From NCBI RefSeq assembly GCF_945859685.1, contig NC_079147.1, positions 281,085,679 to 281,149,678 of the forward strand: a stretch of 64,000 bases of DNA. The letters are read 5' to 3'. The position numbers were made by a program, and so were the translations under genes. Every line of letters starts with the position of its first letter. Within the stretch, counting starts at the first letter, position 1. The notes under the pieces are model-generated. The model made no database searches and had not been told where the DNA came from. It saw nothing but the letters and a program-made list of their open reading frames with translations. Of the stretch, positions 33,111 through 45,476 are shown piece by piece. The DNA is from Eupeodes corollae (Eukaryota; Arthropoda; Insecta; Diptera; Syrphidae).

Positions 33111-36009
33111 TCCCGAATTTGAAACATGACGGAACCACGGAACCAAAGAAACAATATTCTCACTTAATTTCGTTGATGACTTTATTTCGTGTCTTCCTCT
33201 TAGTTGTGTCGTTCGTGTGTTCTTCCTCAAAATAAAACAAACTAAACAGAAAAAAAAATATTTTTATAAACGTATTCTGACCGAAATGTCATTAACGAAA
33301 GAACAATTATTCACTTTAGCAAGCAGAGACCCACAACAACAAGACACGACATTTTTTCGAAGAAATTCGATGATATTTCGAAGAAGAAATTAAAAGCTGC
33401 ATGAGCCTTAGCGCAGAACCATCGCCCGCCATGACAGATGACACCTCGTGCAGATGACAGATGTCAGCTAGTGAAATAGAAAAATTATTTGGCATGGCCT
33501 TGTTTTTGTGTTTCTTAATTTTTTGTTGTTGTCATTTTTTGTGTAGTCGTAGTGTCAATTGATTGACAGGTTGATAAGATATTTCAAGGTCAGTTCGTTT
33601 TGTTTGTTTTTTGTAAGAAACCATGAACGTCGTCGTGGCTCGTTGTCGTGGCGGAATTTGATAGAAATTGGAAGATCTTAATTAGTTTAGACACGAAGAG
33701 GATAGAATTCTTTCGTGGTATCGCGTAGGTATAATGAGAATGACAGTTGAACTTTGTTCAATAATATTTTTATTGGAATGTTGTGTTCTTTTTACAATCT
33801 ACAACCTGACAACGAAGTTCTGTCATTTGTCATTTTATTTTATAACCCTGACCCATAACCACCAAAAAAAAGAAGAAACACAAAACAAGAAGTAAGATGG
33901 CTTTGGGTATTTGGTAGGTAATTAATTATAGTCAAAAGGTGAATCCTGTTTACCCCGAAATTCACCTCGTTAAAGCTAAAGAAATCGACACATAACACAA
34001 CACAGAAGGAATAGGTTATTGATGGCGGTCGGTGGTGGATTGGTCTGTGGACTTATGTCTTTTTCTTTTTGAACGAGTTTCACTTTTTGAATAAGGCCGG
34101 CGGTGGCGGCGTGGTATTGGCGGTGGAGTTGGTGGCGGTGAATGATAACGGCAAAGGCAGTGGGTCACCTCACCAGCAGCGTTAACGCGAACATGATTGA
34201 TGAACACACCCATTGTTGACATTGTCACTGAGAAATAAAGATTGAGACAGAGCAAATCAGTAGGGATAGGTACGAGTATAGGTTATATACAATGACAATG
34301 GTTCAAAAAAGTGATTTCATTTCTTTTTGCCACTTTAGAGTTCAAGTCTCTTTCTTTTTCACTACCTGAAGCCTTAAAAGCCAACTGAATAATATGCGAT
34401 TTTTGAGAAAAGAATAAATAATGGGTCATTTGATTTTTAACAAAAGATTTCTCCTCCAGGGATGATGATTCTGCGAAAATTGATGATGATGGCTTCAAGT
34501 CGACCACGATGTTCACAGTTCACATCGGTGCTAAAGCACAGATCAGAAGAGAAACTATAGAATTGACTTTCAAAATAAACATGATTAATCGATTATTTTT
34601 TAGTTGTTGACCTCATGATTTTTGTGGGGAGAATGGCAATAAATGGCATGTCATGCATAGCATAGCTGATGCGCCCTTGGGTGAATTGCAATCGATATTG
34701 TTCGTGTTTTCTGCAATCATTGTTTGATCTATAATAAAATAAGAATATGGTTTGAAAGTTAGCTAAGAGTCAAGATGAAATCGACCTAAAAACGAGAGAA
34801 AGATTCGAACAAGTGTCAGTCTCTTTGGTCGTTGTTATTTAGTTTCTTTTGGTATTTAATGCTATTTTTTTTTCAAAGATCACGTTTTTGATAAAAAAGA
34901 TTGGCCCGGGGAAAAATTCAATACATAATGATCTAAATTTTTGTTTGACAATTCATCATTTTGAAATGCTTCAATCAAGTAAGTGTAGTCAAACGTCAAA
35001 ATGACGTGCAATTTGAAGTGAAGTTTATGAAAATCTGAAAAGTTGTTTTTACGATTCTCGAAGATGTTTGTAATCTGTTGGTGAATTTTAATGTCAAAAA
35101 GAGACAAGTAACAGATATTTTAAAAAACGAAATAATGAAACGGCAAAATACAGTGTATCATTTATTCAATGGGGAATAAGTTATACATTTTGGGTTTTCA
35201 TGTTTTACGTAACTTTAAATGTTTTTTAAAAACTTAATTTTTTCGTCTCACTTCTTGCTTTTTTTATCATTCCAATTGATTGTGTTGGCTGTCAAAAGTA
35301 TCACATGTTTTGAGTGCTTTCATTCCAACTGTTTAAAACAATAGCTAACACATTTATTGTTGAAACACACCTGAACACTTAAACTGTCACTATTTGACAT
35401 TTGAATTTATCCGTCATTTTCTCCAAAAACCAGAAATAAGATTCGAACCTTACATTAAAATGGAAAAACTAATTATAATCAAACAAGATTTGTTTTTTGA
35501 AAAAAGACAGTCATATTTGTCATTCATTTTAAACCTCCTTAAATAAAAATAATACTTAAAAAATATATTTTACTTGGTATTTCTTATATAAACTTACCTT
35601 CTACACTATCCCGATTATTTTCTTGCACCATTTTAATTGTTTGATTTTTGGTTTATTCAATGTCTTCTGTCAAATGCTTGTGTTCAACATTCAGCTTATA
35701 GAATACACTCTGATAAAGCTCAGAACGAAAAAGAAAACACAAAGCTTTAGGCTCTGAATAGATAAAAAAGAAACACAATTTTCTGTTTGACAGTTCAGGA
35801 TCTGTTCTGACAAAAGCAATTTGAATTTTATCCATCGAGTCAGAGAGATAAAATAATGAGATATAAAAATAAATTATTCCTTTTTTTACCAAAAAATTGA
35901 CATGAATGAGATCTGTCAATAATGTCAAACTAGACATTTTTTGAATACGTATGTTCAAATGGTAGACATGTGCATTCAAGAGGACACAAGCGTCCACATG
36001 TTTTTCTCA

Positions 36010-37645
36010 AAAACCCACCTCTGTCTATTAACTCCTCCTCGTGGTGAACATCGGGTGCCTAATATCTCAACTCGAGATTGGGTTTCAACCCCAGTGGAAA
36101 GTTGTTGGGGGCAGCAAACGGGGAAACGAGGGGGGAAAGGTGTTTCCACTAAGGCAACCCTCCATATCCAGACGGCAGCGGAGGAATTAACAAGATGGAA
36201 TCAACGGTGGCGTCTACAGTTCCAGTAATGTTGAACTACTTAGTAAAAACCTTATAGGGCTTCTACGACTTATTCGGAGCCCAGGACTATAAGGAGCGGG
36301 TTTATCCAACTCCCCGTCCTTGGAGTCATACTAATCTGGCCCTCCAGGTTGGGGGTTGTCCCATCGGGGTGACTTCCTGATAAAAGCCTTATAGTTGCGA
36401 AGCACCAACAAGCCTAGAATAAGGACGGATTTACTGTTGACAACCTACGCAAACGAATTAAGGACAATGATCTTCGGATATGCACGTGGAATGTTAGGTC
36501 CCGTAACAGACCACGTGCGGCTGAAGAATTAGCGGAGGCCCTAGACTGCTATAAAGCAGACATCACCGTCATACAGTAAATACGATGGGATGAACGATAT
36601 TAAAATTGAACTGGGCGATTTTAATGCCAAGCTAGGAAGGGAAGACAACTTTGGTGGAATAATCGGGAAAAACAGCCTGCACGAAAGCACTTCCGGCAAT
36701 GGATTCAGGCTCATAGATTTTTCTGCGGGGCGAAACGGCATAGTAGCCAGTACGCGTTTTACACACCTCAACATCTACAAAGGAACTTGGACTTCTCCAG
36801 ATCAATCTACCGTCAACCAGATTGACTATATTGCGATCGACGCCAGACACGCTTCCAGCATTATGGATGTACGAACTTTCCGAGGAGCTAACATCGATTC
36901 AGACCACTAACTCGATGAAGCTAAGGTAGCACTTCGGGTTTCCAGACCCAATGCAAAACAGGGATGTGCTGGGAGAAGATACAACGTCGAACGGCTACAA
37001 ACGCAAGAGATCGCCATAGCCTGCATTTTCAACATTGCCAACAGGCAATCAGAGAAATCGCCTCTGATGTGCCAAACTCGTCCGTTTGTGCAGGATGACC
37101 ATGGAGAATTCACGCTGTTAAATAAAGGTTGGAAACAACTTAACAAAACCTTTCGATGTCAAAAAAGGTTTTAGACAAGGTGATGCGCTGTCATGTGATT
37201 TTTTTAACATCGTGCTTGAAAGAATAGTGCAGAGCTCACACGTCAACAATAAAGACACTTTCTTTCAAAAGTTTATCCAATTACTAGCATATGCTGATGA
37301 CATTGACATAATCGGAAGCACTCAGCGTGATTTCAATGGGGCTTTTGTGAGTATTGAGGCAGAAGCGGCTGCAGTCAGAAAGGACTTACAACGCAGACGC
37401 CTTGGTCAAAACGTCACCATCGACAGACGTAACTTTGGGGTAGTCAAGGACTTCGTCTACCTAGGCTCCACAGTAAACGCAGAAAACAACACCAGCAGAT
37501 CAGGAGGCGCGAACAAGTGAAAAGTGAACTCAAACAAGTTGGAGCGCGAAACTGGATACATCTATAGCTATGGACCGAGCTAGATGGAGAAGTTTGTCGG
37601 GTGAGGCCCTAGTTCACACATGACTGTAGCGCCACCTTAAGTAAG
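36010..37645 (+). mobile_element. Endonuclease-RT family member, copy 2: both ends kept, interior deleted
   Basis: A GC-richer 5' untranslated-like leader (about 36010-36470) precedes ICTWNVRSRNRPRAAEELAE near 36478-36537, the start of an AP-endonuclease domain. After a gap the open frame 36590-36910 gives LGDFNAKLGREDNFGG, GTWTSPDQSTVNQIDY and the terminal SDH (36899-36907) of the endonuclease. Near 37155 the sequence jumps into FDVKKGFRQGDALSC of the RT, so the RT fingers are missing. The catalytic box AYADDIDIIG is intact (YADD at 37290-37301). VVKDFVYLGSTVNAENNTS is followed by a second jump to a C-terminal piece (SELKQVGARNW in another frame). It ends with TGTAGCGCCACC then AAGTAAGT near 37624-37645, as in copy 1. 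It is a deletion derivative with no complete enzyme. Confidence 0.9.
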
Positions 37646-40600
37646 TATGTATCACAGACATTTTTTCTAAAAAATGTCAGTATCAACAAAGTGTTAAGTC
37701 TTTGACGAATGTGATATACAGTGAGGAAATGATTTCCATTTAAAAATGAAAGATGCGATTTATTTATGAACATAAAGAATCTTTTTTTTTGTTTTGTGAC
37801 TAGAAGTGGCAGATGTGTTGCCTTTGTTCGCGATAGGCCTATTTGCAAGCCAATAAGAGAGTCTTTATATTGCAAATGGTGGAAAACGTCAGTTTGAAAT
37901 TTTTTTTGAAATGAACAGAGGTGTTAAATATTTGTAAAAAATTTTTGAAAATGTGTTCCTTTGCGATATTTTTGAAATGTTGCGATTATTAGTGTTGGTT
38001 TGATTTAGATGTCTTCGGTATTTAATGTGTATTAGCAATACCACGAATAGTTTTTGTATTTTCCAAGGTTTATTACCTTAGCAATAAACTTGATTGAGAA
38101 AACATTTATTTTCATATAAAATTCTTTCTGTAAATCTTTACAAATTCCATATTGCAAATTCTTATTTCAGCTTTTTCCCTAAAATTCCATTTAAACCAGA
38201 AGTATAAACAAAAGTCTAAATTTGTGTTATGTTTTCAGAAAACATAAAATATGTAAACCAGGGAAAATATGCCTAATTTCGTTCGGTGGCGTTCAAAGAA
38301 CTAGATCGTTCTTTGAACGCCACCGCCTCCGTTCGACATCAAAACCGCAATAATTTTATTTAAGCAACAAATGTTTCAAAAGTTTGTTTATGCAAACAAA
38401 AAAAAACACAAAATATTCATTTCATTTAATGACATTTATCTATTTTTTCCATTTCACAAAGATAAACATTTCAATTTCAGAAGCCAAACATTAGGGACGT
38501 TGACCTCAATTTGGTTCGGTTTTGTCGGGCGCCATTTTTTATTTCTAAATTCCAAAATAACCTTTTAAAATTTCATTTTAACGACTAAATAAATTTGTTG
38601 ATTTAATTTAGTGTTGTTTTAAGATTCTAAAGAATTTCCGTATGACTTTTGTTATTTTGTACGTCAATAAAAGAAAAAATTGACGTCCAACCTAAATTCT
38701 TAAAGAAGATTCTAAAAAAAATAAAATCTTTAATGTCATTAAGGTCAAACAGATTCTTAAGCTTCCAACAAAAACAAAACGGTCTATTAATATCACATAA
38801 AAATTGTGAACTCATAAAAATATCTTATTTTTTATTTTAACATCCCTGACAACAAAAACACGGATTCACCGTGGAAATATAAAACTGTGAAATTTATTGC
38901 TAATTGCAAGGCAATTAAGTTGTTAATTCTATTAATGTGTACATTAATTAAAAAAAAGCATTGGCACTCAAAACGGATCTTTTTAAAAGATGTTTGGTCA
39001 TATTTATTTTATATTGCCAGAGTGTCAGCATATTGCATTCGTTCCGTTCCCGTTCCCATTTGCCTTTGCATGTTGTTTGTGTTGGCTTTGAAACCCCGTC
39101 AGAGTTAAGCTTCTATACAACTTATTTACGGTCTTGGAAAACTAGATAAGCCGGCGAGAGCTATCAAGGAATGAGGTAGGCAGGTTCGATCCAGTCCTGC
39201 TACTCTCTGTCCGTCATTTAAGTAGTTTCCTTTGAGACTTCTTAAACATGCAAATATTATGTGTGCAAAAGGAAATATAGCTCCTGGCTGTGTGGTTTGG
39301 TGTGGACGGGACTTGCAGTCAACGTCATCGTCTACGTTGTCGTTCGGTGATATGGGTTGCAATCAAAGATTGCATAGTCTAATTGCAGCCATAAATTTGA
39401 TGCCCATGGGCACATGGTCTCCGTCTTCGTAGTAAGTTCCTTCGGCGTCTTCGTCGTCTTTGCCGTCCCGTTTCTACCCGTCCGTCGTCCCGTCTACCAT
39501 AATTATCCATTTTGCTCTATTTACGTATTATACCTAACCTATAGATGGAGTTCTGGACTGGTGAGTTTCAGTTTGGTTTGGACCGATTTTATGTGGTTGA
39601 TTAAATTATCCAGAGCGATTAACGCGGACGCCTTGAGGGCATCTATACGGTACATATTATATGTTAGTTGCAGCTTCAACCAAGCGCGAGGCTAAAAAGT
39701 GAATTTGTTGCTCCATAGCCCCAGCCACACAATAAATAGATAGATACCTCTACAATAACTACCAACTTGTTGTTATCTTAATGCAGTTGAGATACAAATT
39801 CTGGTTTTGGGTAATTGATCGGGTGCGGAAAATCACTAACAATTAATTTCACTTAGGAGATCTCCGTCTCTCAGGAGAGACTTTATAAGCGCAATCCTAG
39901 AAGACATTTTGCCCTTCAAATATATTCACGCAAATTGTAGGTTATAGCCTGATGGGAGGATGGCCAACCGACACACGACGACGGATCTGGCGGGTGGCGG
40001 TTTTGAAATCAAAAGGAAAGGAGGAAAATTTAAACCCCAGGAGCATGAAATAGTATCTTGGGTATAAGATTGTTCTATAGTAGATATCGAAGGTACTTAA
40101 GTTGTTCCATTGGCTAATTATGTTCTGCATCACTATATCGAATCGATGATGCAGTAACGATGGTGCGGTGATGTGATGGTTATGGCGATGGTGATGTTAA
40201 CATAAATAAATTTAGAATGATGTTGTATAGAGCTCAGATGTTTCTACGAAATGAGAGAGATTGGTATGCCATAAATTGGACTTGAAAACAAGACAGGAGA
40301 ATCCTTTTAATTGGAAATGCGTGTGAATCGGCGGAAATTATAGGGTAATATTATATGATAAATCGATTTGATGCAGTAAATGATATATAGGGATTTATTA
40401 AATGGACTTTCGTGATGCTAAAGGGTTCAAATATAGGCATCTACCTGAAAACATTTAAGCGTGATTGGAAGGGTTTGATATATTGTAAGTGCTCAACATT
40501 CTGTTGGTCTTTAAAATTTAACATAGCCTTAATTATACCAAATAAATAATTATTAGACCTACTTTCAGAATATATAATAAAAGACATCAATAGGCTTTTA

Positions 40601-41086
40601 TAACTTTTATGTAAAGGCAAAACCGTCAACTTTATTCATCCACAGGAGACGCCTTCAGCCATTCGAATAAATATACTTTCAATAATTCAAAATAGATATA
40701 TGTAGATAGACAAGGTAACCTTGTGGTACACCAAACGCACCTGAACTTTTTGTCGAGTAATCCAAATTTGTTGAGTAAATTTAGGTTTGACTTAAATGTT
40801 AAACAGAAAAACTGAATTATAGTGATTTTTTTAGGAGAAAAAGTATAAGCTTTGATGTATTGAGCTGAAATAATGAGCCTTGCAGGCTCAAAAACAGCTC
40901 GAAAGATTATTTTACTAGTTTAAGTTCTACTAATACTGCTGTTGAACACAATAGAATTCTTCTCTCACTTTTCTTAAATTAGCTTTCAGAAAGTGTCATA
41001 AGCAAAAAGTATCTGAATTGCAGTTGAAACATTTGCATTTAAAGTGGTTCTCAAAAGTGTGAAGTGGTTGTCGAAGTTGATGCATC
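37646..41086. other. Non-coding stretch with one striking hairpin; otherwise nothing firm
   Basis: It contains the perfect hairpin at 38284-38325. A GGTTCGATCC resembling a polymerase III B box lies at 39183-39192 without a credible A box. The stretch 39390-39530 is rich in CGTC/TCTTCG triplets and encodes chance-looking open frames. No transposon domain was recognised. Confidence 0.3.
38284..38325. repeat. Perfect inverted repeat: 18-bp stem, 6-base loop
   Basis: CGGTGGCGTTCAAAGAAC (38284-38301), loop TAGATC, then the exact reverse complement (38308-38325). The stem is about half G+C, in surroundings that are strongly AT-rich. It is too short for a standard microRNA precursor. It could be the remains of a mobile element end, a cruciform-forming site or a protein-binding dyad. 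Confidence 0.9.
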
Positions 41087-41268
41087 AGTGTTGTAAGGGG
41101 GGTTCACATTTAAGGGATTTAAATTTTCAAATATATATTAAAATCGGGTTTTCATAAAATATGCTGTCAAAAATCACTTTTCATTGGAATTTTAATCGAT
41201 CTGCATCTCATATGTAAACAGTGTGATGAATCAAACCCTTATTTGATGTGAACCTCCCTTAAAACACT
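41087..41268. mobile_element. Candidate MITE, 182 bp, 23-bp terminal inverted repeats
   Basis: The left end AGTGTTGTAAGGGGGGTTC (41087-, through CACAT at 41109) matches the reverse complement of 41246-41268 at 21 of 23 positions. The bases just outside are TGCATC on the left and TACATC on the right, a possible six-base target duplication with one change. There is no coding capacity. Confidence 0.7.
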
Positions 41269-41479
41269 TACATCTGACATTAAGTGAGAAGCAGATTGAC
41301 ACAGCAACTTCAATAGTAGCTTTGACAAATTTTTGGAGTCACTGACTTTAAATGGCTTTGAATACATTAACACTGACTTTGACATCAACGTTAGACCAAA
41401 ACCCCAAATTCGATTTAACTTTTAAGATTTTCAACCTTCAAATCAAAATTTTGCAACCTTCTTTTTGTTTCGTCTTTTT

Positions 41480-41655
41480 TGACGTTTCTCGACGATATTT
41501 CAAAAAATATTGTTGGTTATTTCCAATTTTTTTTAAATAATTCAACTGACATATTTTTTAACAAATCACGAAAACCTACAAACCTTTTAAGCAAGACAAA
41601 TCGACAGATGGGATGGGAAGTTACCAGTGTGGGTCGCATCCCATCCTCTTTTTTT
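41480..41655 (+). repeat. Interspersed non-coding repeat, tail copy
   Basis: It carries AAAATATTGTTGGTTATTT, AATTCAACTGACA, CCTTTTAAGCAAGACAAATC, GGGATGGGAAGTTA and the terminal GTGGGTCGCATCC then CATCCTCTTTTTTTG. This matches the tails of the copies at 940-1222, 21505-22140 and 23575-25027. It is the best preserved of the four ends. Confidence 0.75.
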
Positions 41656-44600
41656 GTATTTTGGTTTTGACAACGAAGAACATCTTATAAAATTAGTTAA
41701 ACGAATTTATTTTGTGTTCAACAAAATGCGTAAGTGACATTTAGTAAAAAGGACATTGAAACGTCAAATATACTTCCTCCAAAAGTTATTCAACACACAA
41801 TGCACAGTAACCACCTGGTTTGTATTTTTTTTTACATATTATGTAATGTTATTTATTTGATTGGTTTTGTTTGCAAATAACGTAAATGTAACATGGGCTT
41901 AAAAAAGAAGCTACTGGCAACGTCATCTCGAACTCACTGTCCTGAATTACAACCAACTTCAAGTAATACAAAAGCTACAAAGAAAAGAGCAGATGCCTTT
42001 GTAAAAAAAACGAACCGCGGTTATTATTTTAACAGACGCCGATCGAGAAAGAAAAGTTTTGTTACTAATAAAAGAAGAATTTAATAAGAAAAATCCGTGT
42101 TGTATTTATTTCAGGGTAAAACTAGACATCAAACATATAACATTGATTTTATTAATAATGTTTTGACAGCTATTATGACTTCATTTTGTCGCTATATTTC
42201 AATTGAGTTTTTTTCGGATAAGCATTTGGTTTGCCCTAATTTCATTTAATTTTCTTAGGAAAACCCCTCGGGTTCTAATTATCAAAATCCATAAAACAAA
42301 ATTATACCTTTGATTCGATCAAGAATTGTTGCGTGACATTATTGAATGTTTCCATTTAATCGCACGCAAATCTAAGTGAATTGACCTAAAAAATATCTAA
42401 CAGTCGATTGGTGACATAAAGCGTGTGGGTATTTCAATTCTCGTTATATGTACGTTATTTTATTTAAAAAAGTATTTTTGAAACTCTGCCTACATTATTC
42501 CAATTAGAGTGTCCTAATTGCACCAGAAAATTCAACATATAACGCCTTTTCCGATCAGAAACTTATAATTTCAAAATGTATTTCCACCCCAACTGCACAC
42601 GATAAACCGCTGATGCTGACACGGTTACGCGATACCCGATACGCGATACGAAGTTGTCGCGACTGCAACGCTTACGTTTTCTACGACCTACACACACTAA
42701 TGATTTCAAGCGTTGACAGCTAAACTGACTTAAAGATATTTTTGTTTCCAAACTATAGGTACCTCTATAATCCAATCAAAGATCTAACATCTAATATCAG
42801 TTTAGACACTCATAAGCCCGTTAGAAACGTCATGCAAAACGCCTAATTAAATGTCAATCTTGTGTATACAGATTAAGCAAAAATACACTTTGAGCTCTAG
42901 ATATCAACTTAAGTCTTGGTATCAGCAGCACAACAACGACAAAAATGTAGGTTCCGCTTACAACTTCGACTTGAGTTAAATTTATGGTTTCCGTTTTCTT
43001 GTGTGCGGTTTGCAGCGCAGCAGTGGCACGTGCGTCAAAATGCCTCAAACTGCACCAAAGTCCACAGTTATCTGGGATATTTTGTGTGTCAATAAATCAA
43101 ACTATGTTTCCAAAAAAGGAAAAAATGTATCTACTTTGACAAGGAACTTGCGGCTATACCTTGGATGCCAGGCCAGCAGAGACCACCCCAGCATACGTCT
43201 TACAACAAGCCGCACAGTGTGAATAGAACAAGATTTCCTAAAGTGATATATACCTGGCGGCTGCTGCCGCTCCACCCGTCGTTATTTTCTTAAAGCTCTA
43301 GACACACATGGAAATGCAACATATTTCAAAAGAAGGTGGTTAGAAAAGTTGTGCAACCAACTGAGATAGACATAGCTAGAAAGATGGAGAGAGTCTGGGA
43401 CTGCACAGACTGTGGTACTGGACATAGATCAGGTTGGCAATTAAAATATAAATCTATTCGGTGTCAACCGCCAACGCCTTCAAAAATATCACAAGAAGTT
43501 GGAAATTTACCTGTTTCTTGCTTGATTTTATTATTTTTTTTTTGCAAAAGGCTTCGGTGTTTGGTCTTCGGTCTTTGGGCTTAGACACAAATAAGGAGTG
43601 TATGTTGGAAGCAGAATTGGTGCAACCGACAAGATAAAATATTCAAAAACATGTCGGATGACCAGACAAGACCAAACACAGACGACATAAGAGCGTGGTT
43701 AAGTTGCAGCTTGCAGGTGAAAATGTGTGTCAAATGTCTGTGTTTTCGAATGTGGGGCTGTAGTTTTTTGATATTTTAATCTTGATTTCGAGACGGCAAC
43801 CGTCCGACGTCTGTCGTCCATCGCCGTTGGTTGGTATTTAAACAGGTGTTTGAAACTAATGAAGATGTGGTAATCGGAGTTTAATTTGAGGAAATACAAA
43901 ATTATTTCAATAAGAGTTTGAGTGTCTTACATGATACCCTTTCTTGAAAATTCTGAGAATTTTAAAATCCATTGCGAATAAATTTAACTTTCTTGAACAC
44001 AAAAATCATTTTGAATCTTTTTTAAGCTTTTATAAATTGCCATAAGCTTCTATAAATATCCCTGATACACCTCCACTTCGAGGACGAAGTGAACAATTTT
44101 GTATAAATCTTAGAGATATAACTTTAATAAATAGATTCAAGGCGAAACAATCTGTATCGCCTTCAAGTAGTAGTCAAGAGGGAAATTGAAAAATTATGAG
44201 ACATAGGTTCCTTCATAAGATTCATTCGTTTGCTTCATTTACCAATTTGTTTTTAATAGCTTAGAAAATTTATATCATCATTAACAGCTTCCTTATTTTT
44301 ACTTTTTTTTGGTACAAGTTGGGTAGGTGTGGTACCTTACCTAGGTATCTTCTTTCTGTGCAATTTATTTCTACACGAGTAGATACAGTTTTGCTGCTAA
44401 CTTTCTGCTTCTAAAGCTTCTGCTGATGCTACTGTTATATGCTACTTTTGCTGGTAAGGTAGTTTAGGTATACCTAATGGCGTTCGCTTCTATTCCTGTG
44501 TCACCAATTAATTTCCAATCCAAAAGAAGTCGTTAAGGAAGCAAATAAGAGGATAGCTCGAAAACGGCAGCATGAAAAAGAAATGGAGGGGACAACAAAA

Positions 44601-45323
44601 TTAAAATTGGAAGAAGATAAAATTATCTCTTGTGATTTTGAACAAATGGTGGCAATGTTTTTAAACCTTTTTCGTTTTTTGGTTTAATTTGAAAAATAGA
44701 AAAGCGAAATGAAGGGAGAACAATTAGTTAAAGTTTTAAATTTAAAGGTGGAAGTTTTGGTTTCTTTTTTTTTATTTTTTGTTTTAATGAACAATTATTA
44801 TCACTTTTGCTTTTGTTTCAAAGTGTTCGATAAGAATTAATAAGGTAAAGGGAAACAACAATTTTTGTTTAGTAATCAATTTAATTAAAAAATAATTTAA
44901 AGTTACATTCAAAGAAACATATTTTTTATTTAATCAAAATCCTTTATGAAACTAAATACTTATTAATTGGTTTTTAAATAGGGTTTGAAGGTATAGAAAA
45001 AAAAACCGTCATTAATTTGTTTCTGTGTGGTGCCTTAATTCTTTGTTATAAGGCTGGTTACATTTTGAGTAAAAAGGATAGAATAAAAAGCAATTAATTT
45101 TTAACAAATATTAAATTGGAGATCATTGTGCATCTCAATAGCAAATTTTAGAATCTCTAGAAATTGTCCTAAAGTTTTATTATTTTTGGCTCCACAAGTT
45201 CTTGTATTACATTTTTGGAAAAATTAAATAAAAAAAAGGAATTTTCTAATTTTAAATTAAAAATGTCAGAATCTTTAAAACAGTGGTTAAACATCTTAAA
45301 TTCTTTATTTATACTTAATTATA
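41656..45323. other. Mostly non-coding, nothing firm
   Basis: A basic 63-codon frame (41893-42084) with a good ATG context (AACATGG) reads MGLKKKLLATSSRTH and ends RRRSRKKSFVTNKRRI; unrecognised, possibly chance. A local duplication of CGATACGCGATAC-like sequence lies near 42628-42652. The region 43000-43460 is somewhat GC-richer but shows no domain. Nothing else was seen. Confidence 0.3.
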
Positions 45324-45476
45324 GGAGTCGGTGTTGCTTCACTCGATGGCGGTGGTTAGAATGCTGTTCTCGAACTTTCTGTACAGTTTTTACAGGTAGC
45401 TTCTATGGAGTCGCGAGACACGAGTGTTGGTGTAATTGTGATGGACAACAGCGTTGTGGAAGCTAATTGCAAATAG
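45324..45476 (+). pseudogene. Exon-like stretch with one in-frame stop, unrecognised
   Basis: After an acceptor-like run ending TTAATTATAG (45324), one frame reads VGVASLDGGG, then a TAG (45357-45359), then 38 further codons beginning NAVLELSVQFLQVASMESR and ending EANCK before a stop at 45474-45476. The translation has a balanced amino-acid mix unlike the Lys/Asn/Phe/Ile-rich frames around it, and the DNA is less AT-rich than both flanks. It could be a gene remnant, a last exon with a sequence error at the TAG, or chance. Another frame here is also open over 45215-45466 but looks like a shadow. Confidence 0.25.

Larger units (their letters stand above)
31086..36009. other. Low-repeat region rich in TGTCA/TGACA; possible host regulatory or 5' gene DNA
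   Basis: No transposable element was recognised over nearly 5 kb, which is unusual for this window. From about 33400 to 35960 I count by eye 28 copies of TGTCA or TGACA on the plus strand, where about five would be expected from composition. TGACAG, the core bound by TALE homeodomain proteins of the Homothorax/Meis kind, is among them. A candidate exon (32417-32515) and a tRNA-like remnant (33032-33110) are listed separately. A minus-strand frame at 34016-34255 reads MSTMGVFINHVRVNAAGEV then Pro-rich and basic; it is unrecognised. Confidence 0.35.

Noticed and set aside
39183..39192. GGTTCGATCC as a tRNA or SINE B box
   Set aside because: No credible A box or tRNA fold upstream, and no similarity to the SINE copies.
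41893..42084. Basic 63-codon frame with good start context
   Set aside because: Lys/Arg-rich frames are common in A-rich DNA; no homology or splice signal, so it is noted but not called.
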